A DNA stretch of 64,000 bases from CALBPI01 sp039821605 (GCA_039821605.1 JBCBNV010000003.1:62001-126000), one strand, 5' to 3'; shown: positions 7,991 through 18,245, numbered from the stretch's first letter. Notes: generated by a model not told the origin, from the sequence alone. Numbers and translations: made by a program.

Positions 7991-9520
7991 CTACAGCTTG
8001 CTGCGCCCGATGTGTTCTACGAGGCCCTCGATGCTCACCTGCATCATGTCCACGAGGGGTTGCGGCCAGACACCCAGCAGCAGGACACCCAAGGCGAGAA
8101 TGCCGAGGATCGTGAATTCGCGCGCGGTGATGTCCGTGAGCGCCGCGACGCGTTCGTTGGCGACCTCACCAAACAGGACGCGCTTGACCATCCAGAGCGT
8201 GTAGGATGCGCCCAGGATCAACGTGGTGGCGGCCAGCAGTGCGACCCAGAAATTGGCCTTGAAACTGGCCAGGATCACCATGAACTCGCCGATGAAGCCC
8301 GACGTGCCGGGAAGGCCCGCATTGGCCATGGCAAACAACACCATGAATGCGGCGAAGATCGGCATCGAGTTGACGACTCCGCCGTAATCCGAAATCTCGC
8401 GGCTGTGCATGCGGTCATACATGACCCCCACACACAGGAACATGGCGCCCGAGATCAGACCGTGCGAGATCATCTGCACCATGGCGCCCGTGAGTGCCAG
8501 CGTGGCACCAGCGACCTCGCCTGTGTTGGTGAGGATGGGCCAGAACAGGAACGTACCCAGCGTAACGAAGCCCATGTGCGAGATTGATGAGTAAGCGATG
8601 AGCTTCTTCATGTCCGTCTGCACGAGCGCGACGAAGCCGATGTACATGACGGCAACCAGAGACAGCACGATCATGGCGCCCGACATGCTGCCGCTGGCGT
8701 CGGGCACGATGGGCAGCGTCAAGCGCAGGAAGCCGTAGCCGCCCATCTTCAACATGATCGCCGCCAGCACAACCGAACCACCTGTTGGCGCCTCGACGTG
8801 CGCGTCAGGCAACCAGGTGTGGACGGGCCACATCGGAATCTTCACGGCAAAGGCCGCAAAGAAGGTCAGGAAGATGAGCGTCTGCTCGCGCATGCTCAAC
8901 GGCACGTCGTGGAATTCGAGGAGGTCGTAGTTGCCCGTCTTTGTGTAGAGGTAGATGAGCGACACCATCATGAAGACGGAGCCCAGGAACGTATAGAGGA
9001 AGAACTTGATGGTCGCGTAGACGCGACGCTTGCCACCCCAGACGCCGATGATGAGAAACATCGGCACGAGCATGACTTCCCAGAACACGTAGAACAGCAT
9101 CGCGTCGAGTGCCGAGAACACGCCGATCATCATGCCCTCGAGCATGAGGAAGGCCGCGAAGTACTGCGCACTGCGCTTCTTGATCGTCTGCCCCGCCGCC
9201 ACGACGATGAGCGGGGTGATAAACGTCGTCAGCAGGATCAGGGGTGCCGACAAACCGTCGACGCCCAGGTAGTAGTAGGCGTTGAAGCGCGGGATCCACT
9301 CGAGTCGCTCCACGAACTGCATCGCAGCCGTGCCGGTATCGAACTGCGTGTACAGCGGAATCGACAGCAAGAGCGTCACGAGCGAAATGCCCAGCGCGAA
9401 CCAGCGCATGGCTGCCGCGCGCGGCGACGCCGCATCGCCGCCGTCGCCGATCACGAGCACAAGCGCACCACCCGCGATAGGCAGCCAGATGAGCGCGCTG
9501 AGAAGGTTGTCAAACATCAT
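7991..9520 (-). CDS. nuoM: NADH-quinone oxidoreductase subunit M
   Basis: Second antiporter-like proton-channel subunit. The 509 residues contain many membrane helices, the conserved KIPMWPVHTWLPDAHVEAP segment with its key Lys and His, and the NuoM N-terminal GVDGLSAPLILLT motif. Length is standard. It lies 27 bases downstream of nuoL and 18 upstream of nuoN. Confidence 0.97.
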   Translation of the reverse strand: MMFDNLLSALIWLPIAGGALVLVIGDGGDAASPRAAAMRWFALGISLVTLLLSIPLYTQFDTGTAAMQFVERLEWIPRFNAYYYLGVDGLSAPLILLTTFITPLIVVAAGQTIKKRSAQYFAAFLMLEGMMIGVFSALDAMLFYVFWEVMLVPMFLIIGVWGGKRRVYATIKFFLYTFLGSVFMMVSLIYLYTKTGNYDLLEFHDVPLSMREQTLIFLTFFAAFAVKIPMWPVHTWLPDAHVEAPTGGSVVLAAIMLKMGGYGFLRLTLPIVPDASGSMSGAMIVLSLVAVMYIGFVALVQTDMKKLIAYSSISHMGFVTLGTFLFWPILTNTGEVAGATLALTGAMVQMISHGLISGAMFLCVGVMYDRMHSREISDYGGVVNSMPIFAAFMVLFAMANAGLPGTSGFIGEFMVILASFKANFWVALLAATTLILGASYTLWMVKRVLFGEVANERVAALTDITAREFTILGILALGVLLLGVWPQPLVDMMQVSIEGLVEHIGRSKL

Positions 9521-9547
9521 GAGTATTGCCGGTCAGTAGCGCCGCGA

Positions 9548-11512
9548 TCACGCGCGCAACAGCATCCAGCCCAGCAGCCCCGTGAGGGCCAACACCATGG
9601 CGAATGCGTAAGCGTAGAGATAACCACTCTGCAGGCGGCGCAGGACGCCCGAGCAGAAAGCAACGAAAGAAGCGGAGCCGTTGACGATGGCACCGTCGAT
9701 GACGCGCACGTCGCCGATCTGCCACAGCGATTGCCCAAGCTTGCGGCCAGAGCCCGCAAAGCCTTTGATCCAGAGGTCGTCGGCGTAGTATTTGTTCTCG
9801 AGCACCTTGTAGACGCCCGCAAGCTTCACTTTGGCGTTCTCGGCAAGCGACGGGTTTCTGAGCCAGACGTACCAGGCTGTGGCCACACCGGCGAGTGACA
9901 GCCAGACCGCCGGGCCTTGCAGCGCGTGAAGCACAAAGGCCGTTGGGCCGTGCCATTCATCGCCCAGCACTAGGAGCGGATCAGTCGCCGCATTGACAAC
10001 GATGCCCTCGCCGAAGAACCCGCCAAACAGCATCGGCCCCATGAGGGCGTAGCCCACCGCGAGTGACGGAATGGCGAGCAGAATCAAAGGCACCGTGACC
10101 ACGAGGGGGCTTTCCTTGAGGTGATCCCGCGTGTGCTCGTCCATGCGCGGCTCACCGTGGAACACGAGGAAGAACATACGGAAGCTGTACAGCGCCGTGA
10201 TGAACACACCGGCCACCAGACTCCAAAAGGCGATCGTTGCGGCCACGCTGTGTGTCAGGTGCGCACTCTCACCGACAGCCTCGATAAGTGCGTCCTTGGA
10301 GAAGAAGCCCGACGTGAACGGGAAACCGATCAGTGCCAGAGACCCAATGAGCGAGGTCCAGTAGGTGACGGGCAGGTACTTGCGCAAGCCGCCCATCTTG
10401 CGGATGTCCTGCTCGTGATGCATGGCAATAATCACGGAGCCCGCGGCCAGGAACAGCAGCGCCTTGAAGAAGGCGTGGGTCATGAGATGGAACACGCTCG
10501 CGGCGTAGGCCGATGCGCCCAGCGCGACGGTCATGTAGCCGAGCTGGGACAGCGTCGAGTAGGCGACGACGCGCTTGATGTCGTTCTGGATAACGCCAAG
10601 CAGCCCCATGAAGAAGGCCGTCACCGCACCGATCACCAGCACGAACGACAGCGCCGTTTGTGAGAGCTCGAACAGCGGCGACATGCGCGCGACGAGAAAG
10701 ATGCCGGCCGTCACCATCGTCGCCGCGTGGATGAGTGCGGAGATGGGCGTCGGGCCCTCCATCGAGTCGGGCAGCCAGACGTGCAGCGGTGCCTGTGCCG
10801 ACTTACCCATGGCACCGATGAACAGCAGAATGCAGGCCACGGTAATGAGGTTCCAGGCCTGCCCCGGGAAGATCTCGATGGTCTCCTGCGCCATGGCCGG
10901 CGCGGAACCAAAGACGTATTCGTAGTCTAGCGAGCCCGTGTAGGCGTAGATCGCCGCAATGCCCAGCAGGAAACCGAAGTCGCCCACGCGGTTGACGAGG
11001 AAGGCCTTGAGATTTGCGAAAATCGCCGTCGGCTTCTTGTACCAGAAACCGATGAGCAGGTAGGACACAAGGCCAACCGCCTCCCAGCCGAAGAACAGCT
11101 GCAGGAAGTTGTTCGACATCACGAGCATGAGCATCGCAAACGTGAACAGCGAGATGTAGCTGAAGAATCGCTGGTAACCCGGATCGTCCTTCATGTAGCC
11201 AATGGTGTAGATGTGCACCATGAGCGACACGAAAGTCACGACCACCATCATCATGGCGGTGAGCCGGTCGACCAGGAACCCGACTTCCATTTGCAGGCCG
11301 TCCGTCACGGCCCACGTATACACGCTGTAGTTGTCTGACCCACCCGTCGCGATGAGGTGTTGCAGCACGAGGAAGGACAGCACGCAGGACAAGCCGACAC
11401 CGCCAATGGTGACAAGGTGGCTCGCGGTGCGTCCGATGAAGCGCCCGCCGAGTCCTGCAATAGCCGAAGCCAGCAACGGTGCGAGGACGATGATCAAGTG
11501 ATAATCACGCAT
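9548..11512 (-). CDS. nuoL: NADH-quinone oxidoreductase subunit L
   Basis: Distal antiporter-like subunit of the membrane arm, which carries the long lateral helix. The 654 residues include VDRLTAMMMVVVTFVS near the N-terminus, the conserved KSAQAPLHVWLPDSMEGPTP segment and a long hydrophobic C-terminal extension. It starts 4 bases after nuoK ends, so the two are probably translationally coupled. Confidence 0.97.
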   Translation of the reverse strand: MRDYHLIIVLAPLLASAIAGLGGRFIGRTASHLVTIGGVGLSCVLSFLVLQHLIATGGSDNYSVYTWAVTDGLQMEVGFLVDRLTAMMMVVVTFVSLMVHIYTIGYMKDDPGYQRFFSYISLFTFAMLMLVMSNNFLQLFFGWEAVGLVSYLLIGFWYKKPTAIFANLKAFLVNRVGDFGFLLGIAAIYAYTGSLDYEYVFGSAPAMAQETIEIFPGQAWNLITVACILLFIGAMGKSAQAPLHVWLPDSMEGPTPISALIHAATMVTAGIFLVARMSPLFELSQTALSFVLVIGAVTAFFMGLLGVIQNDIKRVVAYSTLSQLGYMTVALGASAYAASVFHLMTHAFFKALLFLAAGSVIIAMHHEQDIRKMGGLRKYLPVTYWTSLIGSLALIGFPFTSGFFSKDALIEAVGESAHLTHSVAATIAFWSLVAGVFITALYSFRMFFLVFHGEPRMDEHTRDHLKESPLVVTVPLILLAIPSLAVGYALMGPMLFGGFFGEGIVVNAATDPLLVLGDEWHGPTAFVLHALQGPAVWLSLAGVATAWYVWLRNPSLAENAKVKLAGVYKVLENKYYADDLWIKGFAGSGRKLGQSLWQIGDVRVIDGAIVNGSASFVAFCSGVLRRLQSGYLYAYAFAMVLALTGLLGWMLLRA

Positions 11513-11516
11513 CGCC

Positions 11517-11825
11517 CTAGCCCTTCATCTCGCTGATGTCATCGACACTGATACTGCGTTGGTTTCGGAACAGCACCACGAGGATGGCCAGCCCGATGGC
11601 CGCTTCGGCGGCCGCGACTGTCAGAATGAAAAAGACGAACACCTGGCCCGTCTCGTCACCGAGATAACGCGAGAACGCGACGAAGTTGAAATTCACAGCC
11701 AGCAGCATGAGCTCGATGCACATGAGCAACAGGATCACGTTGCGACGGTTGATGAAGATGCCCGCAATCGCAATGGCGAACAGCACCGCGGACAGCGTCA
11801 GGTAGTGTTGGAGGCCGACGGTCAT
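11517..11825 (-). CDS. nuoK: NADH-quinone oxidoreductase subunit K
   Basis: Three-helix membrane subunit (102 residues, typical) with two intramembrane glutamates in IELMLLAVNFNFV and AAAEAAIGLAILV that form part of the proton path near the quinone-linked channel. Its start overlaps the nuoJ stop by 4 bases. Confidence 0.96.
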   Translation of the reverse strand: MTVGLQHYLTLSAVLFAIAIAGIFINRRNVILLLMCIELMLLAVNFNFVAFSRYLGDETGQVFVFFILTVAAAEAAIGLAILVVLFRNQRSISVDDISEMKG

Positions 11826-12424
11826 TCGCGATCCTCCGCCTTCATGCTCACGAGGCGCACGCGGTCCTCACGACGCACGGCAACCTGGGCCGCGATGTCC
11901 TGCTGCTTGAGGTTCGGGCGCTTGCGCATCGTCAACGTGATGGCAGCGACGATGGCCAACAGAAGAATGACTGAGGCCAGCTCAAATGCGTACACGTGCT
12001 CGGTGTAGAGCACCTTGCCCAGGGCTTTGGTATTGCTGTAGCCCTCGGGCAGCGGTGGCGCGTCCGTGAGCGTGGACAGCCCCCAGCTCCGTACCCAGAT
12101 CACCTGGCCTAACTCGACCACCATGATCAGGGCGACGAGCAGGCCCACGTGCATGTAGCGCGAAAAGCCTTCGCGCACCTTCTCGACGTTGACATCGAGC
12201 ATCATGACCACGAACAGGAACAGCACCATCACCGCGCCCACGTAGACGAGCACGAGTGCGATGGCAAGAAATTCGGCCTCGAGCAGCAACCACAACACGG
12301 CGCTGTTGAAGAACGCGAGCACGAGGAACATGACCGCGTGCACAGGGTTGCGCGAGAACACAACGCCCAGAGCCGCGCCCACGAGCACAGTGCCGAACGT
12401 GTAGAACAGCAGATTCAGAAACAA
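11822..12424 (-). CDS. nuoJ: NADH-quinone oxidoreductase subunit J
   Basis: Five-helix membrane subunit, 200 residues. It shows the characteristic NPVHAVMFLVLAFFNSAVLWLLL and YVGAVMVLFLFVVMMLDV segments, the latter containing the pi-bulge helix of complex I. The hydrophilic C-terminal tail is Lys/Arg rich. It is separated from nuoI by 76 bases, one of the largest gaps inside the operon, and overlaps nuoK by 4. Confidence 0.95.
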   Translation of the reverse strand: MFLNLLFYTFGTVLVGAALGVVFSRNPVHAVMFLVLAFFNSAVLWLLLEAEFLAIALVLVYVGAVMVLFLFVVMMLDVNVEKVREGFSRYMHVGLLVALIMVVELGQVIWVRSWGLSTLTDAPPLPEGYSNTKALGKVLYTEHVYAFELASVILLLAIVAAITLTMRKRPNLKQQDIAAQVAVRREDRVRLVSMKAEDRE

Positions 12425-12500
12425 ACCCAGTCCCCAGTGGTGGCCTCTGGGCCACCCTCATCTCGGCCGCGGGCGAAGCGGCCTGCTTTCGTTATTTGTC

Positions 12501-12989
12501 CTAGCGGAAATTCGCGTCGGCGGCCTTGTCGGCAGCAATCATGGCCTCGTAGCGCTCGCCAATGCCGAGCAGCTTGTCCTTGGTCATGATGTTCTCACCA
12601 CGATTTTCCATGTGGTACTCATGAATACGGGATTCGACGATGGCGTCCACGGGGCACGCCTCCTCGCAGAACCCGCAATAAATGCATTTGAACAGGTCGA
12701 TGTCGTAACGCGTGGTACGCCGCGTCCCGTCGGGGGCCACATCAGACTCGATCGTGATGGCCAACGCCGGGCACACGGCTTCGCAGAGCTTGCAGGCGAT
12801 GCAGCGCTCTTCCCCGTTCGGGTAACGACGCAATGCATGCAGACCGCGGAAGCGCGGCGACTGCGGCGTCTTCTCCTCGGGATAGTTGATCGTGACCTTG
12901 GTGCGGAACAGATTCTTGCCCGTCAGCATGAGCCCACGCCAGAGCTCGAGCAGGAAGAACGTCTTGAACAGATTCTTGATGCGACTCAT
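12501..12989 (-). CDS. nuoI: NADH-quinone oxidoreductase subunit I (2x [4Fe-4S])
   Basis: Electron-transfer subunit carrying clusters N6a and N6b. The 162-residue protein has two ferredoxin motifs, CIACKLCEAVCP and CIYCGFCEEACP, after an amphipathic N-terminus (MSRIKNLFKTFFLLELW). The frame is open to 13268, but the ATG at 12989 has GAGGAG just upstream and matches family length. It starts 10 bases after nuoH ends. Confidence 0.96.
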   Translation of the reverse strand: MSRIKNLFKTFFLLELWRGLMLTGKNLFRTKVTINYPEEKTPQSPRFRGLHALRRYPNGEERCIACKLCEAVCPALAITIESDVAPDGTRRTTRYDIDLFKCIYCGFCEEACPVDAIVESRIHEYHMENRGENIMTKDKLLGIGERYEAMIAADKAADANFR

Positions 12990-12999
12990 TGGTGACTCC

Positions 13000-14133
13000 T
13001 CACGAGCCTGCTGTTGCCAGGTTCGACCACGGACCGACCTTTTGCCAGACCAGCACGCCTTCGACGGCGATCCAGATAATCGTGATCGGGATAAACACTT
13101 TCCAGCCCAGCCGCATGATCTGGTCGTAGCGGTAGCGCGGGAATGTGGCACGGAACCACAGGAAGCAGAACAGGAAGAACGAGGTCTTGAGGGCAAACCA
13201 GAAGAAGCTCGGCTGGCCCAGGAACGAATCGGCGCCGAGCAGGCCCTCAAACGGCGACAACCAGCCACCCAGGAAGAAGATCGCCGTCAACGCGGCGATC
13301 AGAATCATGTTCGCGTACTCGGCCAGGAAGAATACGGCGAACGCGACGCCCGAGTATTCGACGTGGAAGCCCGCGACGATTTCCGACTCACCCTCTGCAA
13401 CATCGAACGGTGCGCGGTTAGTTTCGGCAACACCCGAGATGAAGTAGATAACGAACAGCGGCGCCAACCACAGCCAGAACCAATTCAGCACCCCGCCCTG
13501 CTGGGCCAGGATGATGTCACCGAGGTTGAGGCTGCCCGCGGCCATGAGGACACCCACAAGCGCAAAGCCCATCGCGATCTCGTAGGCCACGATCTGCGCC
13601 GCCGAACGCATCGCGCCCAGCAACGCGTACTTCGAGTTGGTCGCCCAGCCCGCAAGGATCACGCCGTACACACCCATGGAGGTGAGTGCGAGCACGTAGA
13701 GCAGGCCTGCATCGATGTCGGCAAGCACAAAGCTGTCGCTAATGGGCATGACAGCCCAGGTCGCGAATGCCGGGATGATCGACAGCAGCGGCGCGATAAT
13801 GAACAGGAAGCGGCTCGAATTGGTGGGAACAACCACCTCTTTGAACAGCAGCTTGAAGACGTCGGCGAACGGCTGCAGCAGCCCCTTGAAGCCGACGCGG
13901 TTCGGCCCGACGCGGTTCTGGATGTAACCGATGATCTTGCGCTCGGCGTAGGTCATGTAGGCCACACAGAGAATCAGCACGACCGTAACGGCCGCAATCT
14001 GAGCCGTGGTCAGGATCGTCAGCCGCAACGGGCCCGGCAAGCCCGCCCAGAAGCCCGTGTCACCACCGGTTTGTGCCAGGGCGACGCCTGAGACGAGCAG
14101 ACCCACCATCAAGAGCGTCAACACACGCTTCAT
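13000..14133 (-). CDS. nuoH: NADH-quinone oxidoreductase subunit H
   Basis: Membrane subunit that forms part of the quinone chamber. The 377 residues contain the family signature AERKIIGYIQNRVGPNRVG and the later EGESEIVAGFHVEYSG loop. The N-terminus (about residues 1-21, ending in VALAQ) looks like a cleavable signal sequence. It makes the protein somewhat longer than many NuoH, whether or not it is processed. Start overlaps the nuoG stop by 4 bases. Confidence 0.96.
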   Translation of the reverse strand: MKRVLTLLMVGLLVSGVALAQTGGDTGFWAGLPGPLRLTILTTAQIAAVTVVLILCVAYMTYAERKIIGYIQNRVGPNRVGFKGLLQPFADVFKLLFKEVVVPTNSSRFLFIIAPLLSIIPAFATWAVMPISDSFVLADIDAGLLYVLALTSMGVYGVILAGWATNSKYALLGAMRSAAQIVAYEIAMGFALVGVLMAAGSLNLGDIILAQQGGVLNWFWLWLAPLFVIYFISGVAETNRAPFDVAEGESEIVAGFHVEYSGVAFAVFFLAEYANMILIAALTAIFFLGGWLSPFEGLLGADSFLGQPSFFWFALKTSFFLFCFLWFRATFPRYRYDQIMRLGWKVFIPITIIWIAVEGVLVWQKVGPWSNLATAGS

Positions 14134-16319
14134 GACCCTGCCCCGTTGAGGTCGCCTCGCCAGGCCTGGCCTGCTATACCGTCGTCCGTCAGCTGCAGCG
14201 CCTGTGCGCGGCGTACGGTCGCGTCAACCTCGTAAATGGGTCGTTCGAGTGTTGCGGATGCAGCATCTTCGCCGTTGACCCGGCGCGCCGTGTGGCTGCC
14301 GCCGTAGCGGTTGTCGCCCGTCGTGCTCGCCAGTACGGCTTGCGCAGCCGTCGCGACCTCGGCGGCGTCATTGAATTCGAAGCCCGGCGCTTCGAGTGCT
14401 GTACCGAGTACGCGCAGCACCTTCCAGCCGGGTCGCGCCTCGCCGACGGGCTTGGCAATGCCCTGCCACGACTGCGCACGACCCTCGACGTTGACGAACG
14501 TGCCTGCGGTCTCCGCAAACGTACCGATGGGCAACACAATGTCAGCCTGTGCTGCGATGGCCTCGCCGAAGTACGGCGTGCAGGCGATCACCGTGTTCGG
14601 CTTGCGCTCACGCGCCGTTCCGGCGAAGGCTGCGAGATCGACGTCGGGCTCGACGTTCCAGAGCATGAGACATTTCGGCGACTGCTCGAGCATTTCGCCG
14701 ACGCTGCGCCCCGTGTTTTCGCGGAGCGCAGCACCCGCCGTGCGGTGCGGCAGCACACCCGCAAGCGACAGACCCGCGCTGTTGGCACCCTCGGACAGGT
14801 AGCCCACGGTGGCGCCCGTCAGGGTCGCCAGGGCGTCGCCGAGCAGGCGCAGCTCGCTGAATGCCGCATGGGCCCCGGCTTCAAGACCAAACAAGACCAG
14901 TGCCCGTTCACCGTCGATCAGCGCCTGCGCCGTATCGCGCGCCTCGGCGTCAACCGGGGCACCGTCGATGAGCGAGGCAACGGTGTTTGCGGCACCCTGC
15001 CCTGAGATTTCTGCGGCAGCCTTGACCACAGCGGCAAGTCCCGCCGCGAAGCCGCCTATGGTTTGCGCGACCGTCGGAAAGAGGTACCTGGACGCGGACG
15101 ATTCGATCGTCGCCACCTTGGCGCCGCCGTTGACGACGGCCTTGCGCAAGCGGTGCGCGATGATCGGCACTTCCTTGCGCAGGCGGCTGCCAACAACCAG
15201 CGCGGCGTCGAGCCGGTCGAGGTCCTCGAGCGCCATGCCCAGCCAGGGAAAGGCCGGATCCGCGGCCTGGTCCGCGACGTCGCGTCGTGTAATGCGGTGA
15301 TCGATGTTTGCCGTGCCCAGCTGCGTGGCGAGACCGTTGAGCAGGTAGCCTTCTTCGAGCGTGGCTGAGGGCGAGACGATGAATCCTGTCTCCGCGCCTG
15401 CGTCACGCAAGGCGTCAGCGGCGGCGTCGAGCGCCTCGCCCCAGCTCACGTCACGCCACTCACCGTCCACGCGCAGGCGCGGCGTCATGAGTCGGTCTTC
15501 GCTGTAGATGCCTTCGTAAGAGAACCGGTCGCGGTCCGAGATCCAGGTCTCGTTGATAGCCTCGTTGGGGCGCGGCACAATGCGCTTCACGGTGCCGCGC
15601 AGCGTGTGGGCGAATAGATTCGAACCCACGCAATCATGTGCGCCAACCATCGGCTGCTGAATCATCTCCCAGGAGCGCGCACTGAACCGGTACGGCTTGT
15701 TGTTGAGCGCGCCCACGGGGCACAAGTCGATGATGTTGCCCGACAGCTCGTGGTCTACGTTCTGCTCGATGTAGGTACCGATCTGCATGTTCTCGCCACG
15801 GCCCGTGGTACCCAGCTCCTGAATGCCCTGGATTTCCTGGCCGAAGCGCACGCAGCGCGTGCAGTGAATGCAGCGCGTCATGTCTGTCGACACGAGCGGG
15901 CCGATGTTCTTGTCTTTGACGACGCGTTTGCGCTCGGTGTAGCGAGAGATATCGCGGCCGTAGCCCATGGCCAGGTCCTGCAGCTCACACTCACCACCCT
16001 GGTCGCAGATCGGGCAGTCCAGCGGGTGGTTTATGAGCAGGAACTCCATCGTCGCGCGCTGTGCGCTGATGGCATATCGGGACCGGGTCTTGACGACCAT
16101 GCCGTCAGCCACGGGCGTTGCACAGGCCGGCAGCGGTTTGGGCGCGCGCTCAACCTCTACGAGGCACATGCGGCAGTTCGCTGCGACCGAGAGCTTCTTG
16201 TGGTAGCAAAACCGCGGCACATAGGCTTGCGTTGCATCGGTGGCCTCGATGAGCATCTGCCCCTTCCTGGCCTGTACCGACTTGCCGTCGATCTCGAGAG
16301 TTACCGTGTCGTCACTCAT
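14130..16319 (-). CDS. nuoG: NADH-quinone oxidoreductase subunit G
   Basis: Largest peripheral-arm subunit (729 residues), with a molybdopterin-oxidoreductase-like fold but no Mo role. N-terminal cluster ligands are visible: Cys38, Cys49, Cys52 and Cys66 for the [2Fe-2S]; His98, Cys102, Cys105 and Cys111 for N5; then CIHCTRC for N4. The frame is open to 16511; ATG 16319 gives MSDDTVTLEIDG at the start of the ferredoxin domain, so the upstream part is not coding. Lies 62 bases after nuoF. Confidence 0.96.
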   Translation of the reverse strand: MSDDTVTLEIDGKSVQARKGQMLIEATDATQAYVPRFCYHKKLSVAANCRMCLVEVERAPKPLPACATPVADGMVVKTRSRYAISAQRATMEFLLINHPLDCPICDQGGECELQDLAMGYGRDISRYTERKRVVKDKNIGPLVSTDMTRCIHCTRCVRFGQEIQGIQELGTTGRGENMQIGTYIEQNVDHELSGNIIDLCPVGALNNKPYRFSARSWEMIQQPMVGAHDCVGSNLFAHTLRGTVKRIVPRPNEAINETWISDRDRFSYEGIYSEDRLMTPRLRVDGEWRDVSWGEALDAAADALRDAGAETGFIVSPSATLEEGYLLNGLATQLGTANIDHRITRRDVADQAADPAFPWLGMALEDLDRLDAALVVGSRLRKEVPIIAHRLRKAVVNGGAKVATIESSASRYLFPTVAQTIGGFAAGLAAVVKAAAEISGQGAANTVASLIDGAPVDAEARDTAQALIDGERALVLFGLEAGAHAAFSELRLLGDALATLTGATVGYLSEGANSAGLSLAGVLPHRTAGAALRENTGRSVGEMLEQSPKCLMLWNVEPDVDLAAFAGTARERKPNTVIACTPYFGEAIAAQADIVLPIGTFAETAGTFVNVEGRAQSWQGIAKPVGEARPGWKVLRVLGTALEAPGFEFNDAAEVATAAQAVLASTTGDNRYGGSHTARRVNGEDAASATLERPIYEVDATVRRAQALQLTDDGIAGQAWRGDLNGAGS

Positions 16320-16381
16320 GACGTATGTCTTGTCCCAGTGCGGGCTAAGCGCCCGTTGTGTTGTCCGTGAGTCGTTGTCGC

Positions 16382-17710
16382 TCAGGCCGCCGCTTCGTTG
16401 GCGCCGTCCACCACACTGCGTCCGCCGTTGTCGATCATGTATTCGAATTCGTGGCGGTAGTGCTTTAAGAAGCTCTGTACGGGCCACGCCGCGGCATCGC
16501 CCAGCGCGCAAATCGTGTGGCCCTCGATCTTGTTGGCGACATCGAGCAGCTTGTCCAGGTCGTCACGTTCGCCCTTGCCGTCGATGAACCGCGTCAGCAT
16601 GCGGTAGAGCCAGCCTGTGCCCTCGCGACACGGTGTGCACTGGCCGCAGGACTCCGCCATGTAGAAGCGCGAGATGCGACGCAGCACCCGCACCATGCAG
16701 GTGGTTTCATCCATGACCATGACAGCACCCGTCCCGAACGACGAGCCCGCATTCTTCAGCGAGTCGTAGTCCATCGTGCAGTCCATGATGAGCTCGGCCG
16801 GCAACACGGGCACCGATGAGCCACCCGGGATCACGGCCTTGAGTTTGCGGCCTTTCCAGACCCCACCACAGATGTCGAGCAGTTCGCTGAACGCGACGCC
16901 CATGGGGAGCTCGATGTTCTGCGGCTTCTCGACATGACCCGACACCGAGAAGATGGCCGTGCCACCCGAGTTCTCCACGCCGAGCTCACGGAACCAGTCG
17001 GCGCCCTCGCGCACGATGGTCGGTACGCTGGCCAGCGACTGGGTGTTGTTGATCGTGGTCGGCTTGCCGTAGAGCCCGAAGTTGGCCGGGAACGGCGGCT
17101 TGAAACGCGGCTTGCCCTGCTTGCCTTCAAGCGACTCGAGCAACGCGGTCTCCTCGCCGCAGATGTAGGCACCGGCGCCCACAAAGGTCTCGAGATCCAT
17201 GTCGATGCCCGAGCCCTGAATGTTCTTGCCCAGCAGCCCCGCATCGTAGGCTTCCTTCACCGCAGCCTCGAACCTTGGCACGGGCTCCTCGATGAACTCG
17301 CCGCGGATGTAGTTGTAGGCCACCGTCGCGCCCATGGCGTAAGCCGCGATTGCCATGCCTTCGACGAGCGAGTGCGGGTTGGCGCGCAGAATCTCGCGGT
17401 CGTGGCAGGTGCCGGGCTCACTCTCATCCGAGTTGCAGACGAGGTATTTCTGGACGGGCGCGGAGCGCGGCATGAAGCTCCATTTGAGGCCCGTCGGGAA
17501 TCCCGCGCCGCCGCGGCCACGCAGGCCCGAACCCTTTACGATCTCGATGATGTCCTCGTGCGACAGCTCACCCTTCAAGACCCGCTGCCAGGCCTCGTAG
17601 CCGCCCGTGGCCCGGTAGGTTTCGATGGACCAGGGTTGATCTTTACCGAGCGTCGCATAGCACACCGAATTGGCGTCGGCGACATCTGATTCGAATACGG
17701 TCGTTTCCAT
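16382..17710 (-). CDS. nuoF: NADH-quinone oxidoreductase subunit F (FMN/NADH binding)
   Basis: NADH dehydrogenase subunit that holds FMN and cluster N3. The 442 residues include GLRGRGGAGFPTG (nucleotide binding), ICGEETALLESLEG and the [4Fe-4S] motif CGQCTPCREG. Length is standard. It is 19 bases after nuoE, with which it forms the NADH-oxidising module. Confidence 0.98.
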   Translation of the reverse strand: METTVFESDVADANSVCYATLGKDQPWSIETYRATGGYEAWQRVLKGELSHEDIIEIVKGSGLRGRGGAGFPTGLKWSFMPRSAPVQKYLVCNSDESEPGTCHDREILRANPHSLVEGMAIAAYAMGATVAYNYIRGEFIEEPVPRFEAAVKEAYDAGLLGKNIQGSGIDMDLETFVGAGAYICGEETALLESLEGKQGKPRFKPPFPANFGLYGKPTTINNTQSLASVPTIVREGADWFRELGVENSGGTAIFSVSGHVEKPQNIELPMGVAFSELLDICGGVWKGRKLKAVIPGGSSVPVLPAELIMDCTMDYDSLKNAGSSFGTGAVMVMDETTCMVRVLRRISRFYMAESCGQCTPCREGTGWLYRMLTRFIDGKGERDDLDKLLDVANKIEGHTICALGDAAAWPVQSFLKHYRHEFEYMIDNGGRSVVDGANEAAA

Positions 17711-17729
17711 AGCTTGCTTCCGTCTCCGC

Positions 17730-18245
17730 TCAGTCCAGCGCGTCCAGCAACGCCAGCATGGCTTCCGGCGTCAGGTTCTCGTGGTAGACGTGGTCGACCA
17801 TCATCATGGGCGCGCCGCAGCAGGCTGCCAGACACTCCTCTTCCTTCTTGAGGTAGATGCGACCGTCCTCGGTGCTTTCACCGAGCTTGCAGCCCAGGTG
17901 CTTCTCAGCGCGCGCCACAAGGTCCTCGGCGCCGCGCAACATGCATGAGACGTTGGTGCAAATCGCCACGTTGTGCCGGCCGACAGGCTGGGTCTCGAAC
18001 ATCGAGTAGAACGATGCCACCTCATAGACCTGGATCGGCTCAAGCCCAAGCACGCCGGCGATGGCGTCCATCTGCGACTGCGTCACATAGCCGTGATTTT
18101 CGTGCTGGGCCGCGTGCAACGCACCGATGATGGCCGAGCGGCTCTGGTCCTCGGGGAAACGCTGGCGCCAACGGTCGATCTCCTCGAGCACGTGCTGCGA
18201 GAGTGCGGTGTCGGTTGCGAGTTGCGGTGTTGCGGTGTCGGTCAT
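17730..18245 (-). CDS. nuoE: NADH-quinone oxidoreductase subunit E
   Basis: Thioredoxin-like [2Fe-2S] subunit (cluster N1a). The 171 residues carry the cluster ligands in CTNVSC and CLAAC, about 40 residues apart. An N-terminal helical domain (VLEEIDRWRQRFPEDQSRSAII) precedes the fold. Located between nuoD and nuoF. Confidence 0.97.
   Translation of the reverse strand: MTDTATPQLATDTALSQHVLEEIDRWRQRFPEDQSRSAIIGALHAAQHENHGYVTQSQMDAIAGVLGLEPIQVYEVASFYSMFETQPVGRHNVAICTNVSCMLRGAEDLVARAEKHLGCKLGESTEDGRIYLKKEEECLAACCGAPMMMVDHVYHENLTPEAMLALLDALD

Noticed and set aside
8798..9898. Plus-strand open frame (366 codons) rich in Arg and Glu opposite nuoM/nuoL
   Set aside because: Antisense of conserved membrane subunits, which use the opposite strand.
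12886..14091. Plus-strand open frame (401 codons) opposite nuoH/nuoI
   Set aside because: Charged, low-complexity antisense of NuoH; no ribosome site or motif.
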